DNA of 64,000 nucleotides. Source: Stomoxys calcitrans. Its lineage: Eukaryota > Arthropoda > Insecta > Diptera > Muscidae. Under the pieces are notes generated by a model. The model did not search any database. It was given only the letters and a program-made list of their open reading frames with translations, and was not told the DNA's origin. This document shows, piece by piece, positions 36,629-45,747 of the stretch; position 1 is the stretch's first letter; each line of letters starts with the position of its first letter. The position numbers and the translations under genes are program-made. The stretch is from assembly GCF_963082655.1 (NCBI RefSeq), contig NC_081553.1, positions 44,976,359 to 45,040,358 on the forward strand, given 5' to 3'.

Positions 36629-36652
36629 TACAAAAGACTTAGGCAACGAACT
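36629..36652 (+). repeat. dispersed CTTAAG motif copy, weak
   Basis: TACAAAAGACTTAGGCAACG followed by AAC; the central palindrome is broken but both flanks are kept. Confidence 0.5.
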
Positions 36653-36791
36653 TTTTTTGAAGGGCATATTGACAATAAAGTAGTTTGTAAGGGTTTTTAG
36701 TGATCACGATATAAAATTCTAGATTTTTTATAATAATTATGCGAATGAAAACTAGTTTTGGGTTACTTTAATAATTATATGAAAAATTTTT

Positions 36792-36814
36792 ATTTTTTTT
36801 TTTTTTTTTTTTTT
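36792..36814 (+). repeat. poly-T tract
   Basis: About 22 consecutive T residues followed by a second T run at 36831-36841. Confidence 0.95.
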
Positions 36815-37013
36815 GTTGAGGAAATTTAATTTTTTTTTTTTCAAAAAAAAATACAAAAATTTTTCGTCTGTGCGTCCTATATCTATAACAAATCGTTCAT
36901 TATGCACATAAAGAGAGCTCCCTAGACACTTGGCAATAAATTTCCATGTTATATTCGTATTGTGGTGGGGCGGTACCCAAAAACCTTGTCTCAAATAAAC
37001 GAAATCGTACAAA

Positions 37014-38376
37014 AACAAGTAAAAAGGCGTAAGTTCGGCCGGGCCGAACTTTCGTCAAAATCCAGTGAAAAATGCATACCTTATGCCCCATAACAGCTAT
37101 ATAGACATATCATCCGATTTAGGGTCTTAGGCCCATAAAAGCAATATTTATTATCCGATTTTGCTGTGAGTTGTATTAGATCCTTCGAGGTTCTTCTTCA
37201 ATGTGGCTCAGATTGGTCCAGATTTGGATATAGCTGCCATATAGACCAATCCTCCGATTTAGGGTCTTAGGCCCATGAAAGCCATATTTATTAGCCGATT
37301 TTGCTGAAATTTGGGACAGTGAGTTGTGTTGGGCCCTTTGAAATCCTTCGTTAATTTGGCCCAGATCGGTTCAGATTTCGATATAGCTGCCATATAGACC
37401 GATCCTCCGATGTAGGGTCTTAGGCCCATAAAAGCCATATTTATCATCCGATTTTGCTGAAATTTGGGACACTGTGTTGTGTTAGGCTTATCGATATTGT
37501 TCTGCAATTTGGCCCAGATCGGTTCAGATTTGGATATAGCAGCCATATAGGGCGATCCTCCGATTTAGGGTCTTAGGCCCATAAAAGCCACATTTATTAT
37601 CCGATTTTGATGAAATTTCGGAGAGTGAGTTGCGTTAGGCCATTTGACATCCTTCGTTAATTTGGCCCAGATCGGTTCAGATTTCGATATAGCTGCCATA
37701 TAGACCGATCCTCCGATTTAGGGTCTTAGGCCCATAAAAGCCATATTTATTATCCGATTTTGCTGAAATTTGGGACAGTGAGTTATCTTAGACCCTTCGA
37801 CATCCTCCGTCTATTGGGCTCAGATCGGTCTAGATTTGGATGTAGCGGCCATATAGACTGATCTCTCGGTTTTAGGTTTTGTGACCATAAAAGGCACATT
37901 TATTGTCCGATTTCGTCCAGATTTGGGACAGTGTGTTGTGTTAGGCTTATCGACATTTTTCTGCAACTTGGTCCAAATCGGTCCAGATTTGGATATAGCT
38001 GCCATATAGACCGATCTCTCTATTTAAAGTCTTGGCCCCATTTGCAATCCGATTTCGATAAAATTTGACGTAGTGGTTTGTGATAGGTTTTTCGATAAAC
38101 CTGTCGTATATGCTTCAAATCGGTCTATATTTGAATATAGCTTTCAAAAAGACCAATATTTTGTTCTACAAAAATGAATAATGACTTGTACTTATTGGGC
38201 CACTCAATGTGCGTGTCGCATTTGGTCCAAATAGGATCATATTTCGACATAGCTGCTATGGGTACATAAATTATGCATTTTTCATGGGATTATGACGACA
38301 GTTGGTTTACATATATAACTGAGGTGGTGAGTATCCAAAGTTCGACCCGGCCGAACTTAACGCCTTTTTCTAGTTG
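37014..38376. repeat. HT element with inverted heads at both ends
   Basis: A plus-oriented head (AACAAGTAAAAAGGCG then the full palindrome) at 37014-37095 is followed by minus-oriented family B units at 37096-38330. A minus-oriented head (GTTCGACCCGGCCGAAC, CGCCTTTTT) closes the copy at 38338-38373. Neither internal side has a tail. It may be two truncated copies fused or a foldback rearrangement. Confidence 0.75.
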
Positions 38377-38466
38377 CTTTATAGGGTCAGATATGAATAT
38401 TTTAATGTATTGCAAACGGAGAGACCAAATGCATATACCCCTGTCCTTCCGTGGTGGATATAAAAA
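38377..38466 (+). repeat. HT tail fragment
   Basis: TTTATAGGGTCAGATATGAA, TGCAAACGGAGAGACCAAAT and GTGGTGGATATAAAAA: the last 90 bp of a plus-oriented HT tail, joined directly to the inverted head before it. Confidence 0.7.
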
Positions 38467-38522
38467 CATACAAAAATCATTTTAATGCCTACACGAAAAA
38501 GGATACCGCCCTATCTCCTTTA

Positions 38523-38690
38523 GTTCAAAATCCTTGACCCTGCTCTAATCTAGGCCCCCCGTCTTCGGTATAAAACTACCTTTAGCCTCCTTTTCATTAA
38601 AACATGAGACGTACCCTGCGCCAATCTAGGCTCCCCGTCTTCGGTATAAAACTACCTTTAGCCTCCTTTTCATTAAAACCCGAAACGTAT
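38523..38690 (+). repeat. two-copy 76-bp tandem duplication
   Basis: TAGGCCCCCCGTCTTCGGTA at 38551 and TAGGCTCCCCGTCTTCGGTA at 38627 begin copies that stay nearly identical through AAAACTACCTTTAGCC and TCATTAAAAC. Confidence 0.85.
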
Positions 38691-38772
38691 TTATTAGCCA
38701 AAACTGTGCAATTCTCAATAAATACTCTCATTTGACATAAATTTCACCACCCCTTAAAAATCATGATTTTGC

Positions 38773-38797
38773 TGTTTGTGTCTTAAGTCTTTTGTTT
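38773..38797 (-). repeat. dispersed CTTAAG motif copy
   Basis: GTTTGTGTCTTAAGTCTTTT followed by GTTTT; exact 14-bp core. Confidence 0.7.
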
Positions 38798-39902
38798 TTT
38801 CTTTTATTTTTTAACCCAAATACCAAGCAATCACATTTTTTCACAACTCCATAGGTGTTATACTTAACAAAAACGTTTCAATTCATGACTTTAGTCCTAA
38901 TTGCAGTGTAATTGTTTTATTGCAAAATTCTCACACCATTATTGGGGTATTAAACGTAACACCAGCGAGAACCATTAGACAATGACAATTATATTTCCTA
39001 ACACATTGTTTGAAGACAAGAGCGATTTTATGGTCGTAACATCTAACATGATTTTTCTCCATGCCAAAATGAACAAAAGAAGATCTCAGTGTAATGGTAT
39101 ACCCCACTTTGAGGCAACGTGATTTAATGCATGCTTTGTATTTGTTAAATAAATATTTACTTTGACAAATGTAGAGTATTATAGGCATTTTATTCTTTCT
39201 ACTGTTGTGCTCGTGCACTTGTCTAAATAAAGCATTTTAATTGGCTGTAAAATCGTACAAAAATATTTACTCCAATATGTTTGAATGTGAGGCACAATGA
39301 TAAGTGCTGGTTGCTGATAAGTGCTTAGTGCGTGTGTTTCTGCCAAACGTTCCAGGAACAAAAAAAAAGACAAGGTTCGATCTAAAACATTCAACATTCT
39401 GCAGCAAATGGAATGATGCAGTATACTCCTTTAAGCAAAACATAGTTCAAGTGCTTGTTTGCCTGCCTCTTAAGTCTCTAGAGGTTCTATAGTTCCTTTG
39501 TATACCCCAGTTGTAGTTGCTGTTCGATTTACACATGTTGAACAGTGCTCGTTTGCTCTGACTCTGCTATTATTGCTGTGATCTCTGTGGCCACGCTGGA
39601 GATGTGCCAAATAACTGAATAGCTAATTTTTACAACTTGTAGCCTGAAAAGCATCTTCAATTGTTATTGTATTGTGCTGCTACCTGGTGGTGGGGTATTG
39701 AGAAAGAGACATGATTGTTGCATTTTACAATGCTGTTTGCCATCCCATAGGGGAGTTCATAAGCGAAACAGAAGAAACGGTAGCAACAATAGGAGCTTCC
39801 ATTGAATAAATGTGCACTTGTCTGTATGCGAGGAGCATTTATAAGAGAATAAGAACCCCTTACGCTAAATTGTCGCTGTTAAAATACATTTTTTAACAAA
39901 AT

Positions 39903-39926
39903 TTCATTAAAATTTCTTATATATAA
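39903..39926 (+). repeat. left copy of 24-bp direct repeat flanking an HT element
   Basis: TTCATTAAAATTTCTTATAT plus ATAA, identical to 41808-41831. Best explained as a target-site duplication made on insertion of the HT element between them. Confidence 0.8.
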
Positions 39927-41807
39927 CAAGTAAAAAGGCGTTAAGTTCGGCCGGGCCGAACTTTGGATACCCACCACCTCGGGTATATATGTAAACCACC
40001 TTCCATCAAAATCCAGTGAAAATTGCATACCTTATGTCCCATGGCAGTTATATCGAAATATGATCCGATTTGGACCAAATACTAACAAGTACAAGTCATT
40101 GTTCAGTTTTGTATAACAAAATATTGGTCTTTTTAGTACCTATATCTAATAAATACACCGACCTGACCCATATACAACATGGATGTCGAAAAGCCTAACA
40201 TAAGTCAATGTGTCAAATTTCAGTTACATCATATTATAAATGCGCCTTTTTTGGGGCCAAGACTTTAAATCGAGATATCGGTCTATATGGCAGCTATATC
40301 CAAATCTTGATCGATCTGAGTGAAATTGAGGAAGGATGTCGAAGGGCCCAACGCAACTCACTGTCCCAAATTGCGGCGACATCGGACAATAAATGTGCTT
40401 TTTATGGGCCTAAGACCCCAAATCGGAGGATCGGTCCATATGGCAGCTATATCCAAATCAGAACCGATGTGAGCCAAATTGACGAAGGATGTCGAAAGGC
40501 CAAACATAACTCACTGTCCCAAATTTCGGCGACATCGGATAATAAATGCGCCCTTTATGGACAAAAAAACATAAAACCGAGAGATCGGTCTATATGGCAG
40601 CTATATCCAAATCTTGATCGTTCTATGCCATAATGCAGAACTATGTCAAACGGTTTAACCTAACTCAATATCCCAAATTTCGGCGACATCGGACAATAAA
40701 TGCGGCTTTTATGGGCCTTAGGCCCTAAATCGGAGGATCGGTCTGTATGACAGTTATATCCAAATCTGAACCGATCTGGGCCAAATTGACGACGAATGTC
40801 GAAGGGCCTAAGACAACTCACAGTTCCACACTTCGGCAAAATCGGATAATAAATGTGGCTGTTATGGGCCTAAGACCCTAAATCGGAGGATCGGTTTATA
40901 TGGCAGCTATATCCAAATCTGGACCGATCTGGGCCAAATTGACAAAGGATATCGAAGAGCCTAACACGATTCACTGCCCCAAAATTCATCAAAATCGGAT
41001 AATAAATGTGGCTTTTGTGGGCCTAAGACCCTTAATCGGAGGATCGGTCTATATGGCAGCTATATCCAAATCTGCACCGGTCTGGGCCACATTGACGAAG
41101 GATGTCGAAGGGCCTAACACAACTCACTGTCTCAAATTTCAGCCAAATCGGATAATAAATGTGGCTTTTATAGGCCTTAGATCCTAAATCGGAGGATCGG
41201 TCTATATGGCAGCTATATCCAAATCTGGACCGATCTGGGCCAAATTGACTGAGGATGTCGTGGGGCCTAACACAACTCACAGTCTTAAATTTTAGCAAAA
41301 TCGGACAATAAATGTGGCGTTTATGGACCTAAGACCCTAAATCGGCGGATCGGTCTATATGGCAGCTATATCCTAATCTGCACCGATCTGGGCCAAATTG
41401 ACAAAGGATGTCGAAAGGCCTAACACAATTCACTATCCCAAAAATTTCATCCAAATCGGATAATAAATGTGGGTTTTGTGGGCCTAAGACCCTAAATCGG
41501 AGGATCGGTCTATATGGCAGCTATATCCAAATCTGAACCGATCTGGGCCAAATTAACAAAGGAAGTCGAAGGGCCTAACACATTTCGCTGTCCCAAATTT
41601 CAGCAAAATTGGATCAATATCTCTATTTTTAAAGACTGTAGCGAGATTTCAACAGACAGGCGGACAGACGGACGGACATGTCTAGATCGTCTTAGATTTT
41701 TACGCTGATCAAGAATACTTTATAGGGTCGGAAATGGATATTTCGATGTGTTGCAAACGGAATGACAAAATGAATATACCCCCATTCTTCGGTGGTGGGT
41801 ATAAAAA
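39927..41807 (+). repeat. HT element, family B, full length with intact ends
   Basis: The cleanest copy. The head CAAGTAAAAAGGCGTTAAG, perfect palindrome and TACCCACCACCTCGGG start right after the left 24-bp repeat. About ten units follow; GGATCGG landmarks at 41041 and 41194 are 153 bp apart. The tail has AGACGGACGGACATGTCTAG, GGTCGGAAATGGATATTTCG, and ends GGTGGTGGGTATAAAAA against the right 24-bp repeat. Long open frames occur on both strands because 153 is a multiple of three. No transposition protein is encoded. Confidence 0.9.
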
Positions 41808-41831
41808 TTCATTAAAATTTCTTATATATAA
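41808..41831 (+). repeat. right copy of 24-bp direct repeat
   Basis: Identical to 39903-39926. Its second half, TCTTATATATAA, is also the start of the Helitron-like block that continues downstream, so the HT element sits about 12 bp inside that block. Confidence 0.8.
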
Positions 41832-43440
41832 AAATCAATTTGTATTTGTTTGTTCTGTATAGACTCAAAAACGGCTGAATCTTGAAATTTTCATTTTTCG
41901 TTCCCTCCCCCTTACCCAAAAAGTAGCATCCAACAATAAATGGAACGGGACAATATGGGACTCAAATGAAAGGTATTTAGTAGAGTACGAATTTCATATT
42001 AAAAATTGGGTCCAAGTAACTGGGGGGCCACACCAGCCCAAAACCATCGGCACAATATGGGTATCAAATGAAAGTTGTTCGACAGTATAATGCGAATATG
42101 GCATTAAAATTTGATACTAAGTTCCCATCGGGCCGCCCCATCCCCAATTCTTCCCCAAACAGACATATTGAACATTCATATCAATATGGGACTAAAATTA
42201 AAGGTATGCGGGAGTTGATTACGAATCTGGCATACAAAATTAGATCGAAGTATAGGGGGCCACCCCACCCTCCAAAACGCCCAAAATGGGCATATGAACC
42301 AATCATGACTATGGGACTCCATTTGTTTCGTAGAATCAAAAACTGTTGAATCGATTTTCTTAAAATTTTCACAAATTGTGTAGGTTTGTCTGGAAGGAAA
42401 CACAGTCCCTATCAGTTTTTGATATCTGATGGAGGTGAACCTTCCCCACTACATCAAAAACCCAAACCCAAAACCAAAAGTTAATTGATAGGCGCAATAT
42501 GGGTATCAAATGAAAGGTATAGAGACTAGAATACGAATGTTGTAATAAAATTAGGGTCCAACTACCCCAATCCCAAAACTCCTCTAAATAGATATATTCG
42601 ACCTTCATGTCAATAAGGGACTCAAAGTACTTGTCAGTAGATTACAAATATGGCAAAAAAATTAGATCCAAGTAATGGGAGGTCGCGCTTTTCTAGGAAG
42701 TGCTTTTCCTCCTAAAAATACGTCAAATAGGTTAGTTAACCAATAATGACAATATAGCCCTCAAATAAACAGTATTTGAGAGTAGAAAAAGAATTTGATA
42801 TTCAATTTTGGAGCCAAGTGCTTCGGGGTACATCCTAAAGCACCTCCTAAACTGAACTTCATTTCCGGCTATGGCAATATGGAGCTCAAATCAACGGTAT
42901 CTGGAATAACAAACGACTTTGATAGCTATTTTCTGGGCAAAGTGCCGATGGTCGCCGACCATATTTTCCGACCATGGCAATATGGGGCTCAAATTAAAGC
43001 GATTTGGGAGTGGAACACGAATTTAATATGCATATTTGAATCGAAATGTCTGAGGTGCCATTCCTCCCCTAAACAGCACTTCTCATATTCCTAATTTTTA
43101 AAACATAACACGCCAAATGATATATAGACCAATTACGTTAATTGAGAACTCATTCGAAAAGTGATTGAGAAAAAAGGAGAATTTGATATCCAATTGAAGA
43201 CATGTGTTTGGGGAGCCGCCCCACCCCAAACTACCAACCAAATCGGACGCATTTAACGACCATTGCAATATGTGACTTATATAAAAGCTATTTGGGAGTA
43301 GAGTACGAAATTGATACTCATTTTCGAGACAAAGACACTGGGGTCCAGGCCACCCTCATATAAGCTCATATAAAAAGTATTTGAAAGTAGAGCACGAAGC
43401 TTATTTCTTACTTTAAGGGCCAACTGTTTGGTTGGCCATA
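41820..43440 (+). mobile_element. Helitron-like block with candidate 5' TC end
   Basis: Begins TCTTATATATAAAAATCAAT and GTATAGACTCAAAAACGGCT GAA (shown in parts), text I recognise as usual just inside insect non-autonomous Helitron 5' ends. Diverged units of about 130 bp follow with GGGACTCAAATGAAAGGTAT and GGGCCGCCCCATCCCC. A second 'ACTGTTGAATCGATTTTC' at 42350 suggests two elements in tandem. No CTAG|T end is clear near 43440. No Rep/helicase is encoded. Confidence 0.6.
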
Positions 43441-44759
43441 AAGTCCAGAAAATCTAATTTTAATACATTTTTTCTCATACATCAAAGTTATTTGAATTAT
43501 TTAAAGACTCCGACAATTCGGCCCATTGGGATCTCTTTATTGAGTTTCTACTCAACTCGTGCTGCCATTGTGCTGCTCATGTTTATTTATTAGACCTTTA
43601 ATGTAATATTTAGTCATAAGATGTCAATTAATTTTCCGTTTTCTAACATTTTACGTTTTTGGTCATTACAGGGAAGTCACTTTTGAATTTAACACATAAT
43701 TAGCCAAGTTTGGCATGGAATAATGGGCTGTAGCTATAGCCACAGCGTAGCTCTTTCCAGCCATACACTTAATTATTATTTAATTTTATAGAAGAACAAA
43801 CCGATCAAGAATGGCAAACAACAAGTTTTGAAGTATGGCTCGGTGAAAGCCATAGACTCTTAAAACCAACCAGGTTTGTTGCTTAAGTCTTTTGTTCAGT
43901 GACTTAACAAAGTATGCAGGACTTTATTAAATTAAATGGAAGTTAAATATTTATGAGTATATAAAGAAAAAAAAAAGAAACCCAAGAAAAGCATGTGGCC
44001 TATGCATTTTTTAAGTTGTTATGTTTTTTTGTAGCAAAGCTATGCACTTGTTTCCTGTCCAACACCCCATATTAAATGCCAGCGTATATTAGTCAAAATG
44101 AATTTGATGTTGATTAAGTGTTAGATTACATGATTGAAGCCGTCAAAAAAGAAACCAACAAGTCTATTATGTTTTATGGCATTTTTTTTTTTTTGTTTAA
44201 CATTTTAAGCATCTACAGACAACTGTTGGACAATCTTAAGCTTTTTGGTTAGCCTCAATAAAATTAATCTTATTTTTTGTATTTAGCATTAAATTCAAAG
44301 TCGTTTTAGTTTAGGTTTGCTTGTAATGAATATAAGCTTTGGTTTTTACAACGACCACAAAATAAAATGTCTGCGATATTTTCATGCCTGGCTGATTGCT
44401 GTGTAATCAAATATGTGGTAGTTAATGTCTTTGTCATAAAGTGTTTATTTATATTTTTCCACTTGAGTTCAAATCACTAACCGGTATTTAGTTACATCAG
44501 GCGGTAGATTTTTGTTATGATTTGTAATTGTTAAATTATGTGTCTTATGTTGTTGTGTTTTCTTGTTGGTTAGGGGTTTCCATGTTTTTGAAAAAAAAAA
44601 ATTGGGAATTTTGGCTAAAAGAAAAAGAAATTTCCAATTTAAATAAATTTTATTTTTGAAGACTAAGCCTGCATACCCAAGGCAAACGAAAACAGAACTT
44701 AGCTTCTGGGTTTCCTAAGTAAAGTTTACCAGACTTGTTTGTTTCTTTAGGTTGAATAC
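43441..44759. other. repeat-poor intronic island
   Basis: AT-rich unique DNA with one CTTAAG motif copy. No gene supported. Confidence 0.55.
43857..43906 (-). repeat. dispersed CTTAAG motif copy, extended form
   Basis: CTCTTAAAACCAACCAGGTT, then TGTTGCTTAAGTCTTTTGTT and CAGTGACTT. The whole stretch of about 49 bp recurs inside the decamer satellite at 47255-47303. Confidence 0.8.
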
Positions 44760-45110
44760 ATGTACTTCCATATGGCAGTACCAGAGTTCCTTTAATCCAA
44801 GATTGTGCCGCTAGCAACAGTTCTCGCCCTCGATCTCAAATGTAGTCTTAGGTAATCGATCAGAAACTTCGTCCAATCTATCAAGCTTCGTATCGTCGCC
44901 TCGATTAACATCCTATGGTATGACCTGTTCCTATCCTGTATCGACTCTCTCATCACCTTGAGTCTCATAGCAGCAGTAGCTTTCCCCAACCCAACCAGTA
45001 TGTCTATGGGTTGGGCATCTAGAACTGTCTAAAGTGCCCTGACAGCATGGTTTTTGTCGCCCATCTAAGCCGAGACAACATGTTATCTAAACCGTTTGTA
45101 ATGTCTTTAT
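44760..45110 (-). pseudogene. LINE fragment, linker before RNase H
   Basis: On the minus strand this matches the linker of the LINE copies at 13.4 and 57.6 kb: AAGGTGATGAGAGAGTCGAT, the 'ATRLKVM' type coding text, and an upstream portion equivalent to TGTTGCC-rich sequence. It lacks RT and RNase H cores and is interrupted by stops. Confidence 0.65.
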
Positions 45111-45747
45111 TTCAATTTTTTTTTGCATTTTCGTGTTCTATATGAAATTTCCTTTAATTTTAGTGAGATATTGTCTATATATGGCGTCATTTCACTTGGT
45201 TACGGCAAAATAGGGCTCCCATTTTCTAAAATCCCTCACCAATTTGAGTATCATTTTTCCATATTCCGATCAAATTCACTTTATAGGGGAAAGGTCTGTT
45301 TAGGTGCCCCCATGCCCAAAACGGAATTCGTGTTCCTGGGTTCAATTAAGCGGTTATGCCGCTTTTGCATTTTTTACGACTTTCCCCTTAAACCGCACTT
45401 TAGCCCGGACAGATTTCAGTATACTCTGGGTTAACGTTCAGACCCCTAGTTCAAGCCTAGTCCTTTGAAATAATTTTTCAAACCCTTTCTGCCATCATGC
45501 ATAGCTGATTCGACAGACAAGTATGACACCAAGTACGAGTACCATGGCTTTCGCACTCGTTACATAGGAAATAGTCCGGAAGAGGGGGAAGACAGAAGTT
45601 TAACCTAAAACCAAAAGCCATGGTCGTTTAATCGTCCGCATAAAATACCATCTCAATGACATCTAGAGGGAAGGCAATTGAGGATAGGTAGAGGTTTAAC
45701 AGTGCCGGAGATATTATATCACAGGGGCTAACTAACTGAAAAGTCTC
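45111..45747. other. unassigned intronic segment
   Basis: 45190-45480 has some Helitron-unit flavour (GGCAAAATAGGGCTCCC, GCCCCCATGCCC), but I cannot place it firmly. 45480-45740 matches nothing recognised. Confidence 0.35.

Larger units (their letters stand above)
35215..37013. other. repeat-poor intronic island with three CTTAAG motif copies
   Basis: Unique AT-rich DNA, a GA-rich run (36486-36512) and poly-T (36792-36814). No coding evidence. Confidence 0.55.
38467..39902. other. intronic DNA, no gene seen
   Basis: Contains a 76-bp tandem duplication and one CTTAAG motif copy. Otherwise AT-rich unique DNA. Confidence 0.55.

Noticed and set aside
40208..41298. Long open frames on both strands, with a repeated MAAISKSGPIWAKL-type peptide
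   Set aside because: They lie wholly inside HT repeat arrays. The unit is 153 bp, a multiple of three, so any frame without a stop in one unit stays open in the next, and both strands are open over the same bases. No domain or splice context supports a protein.
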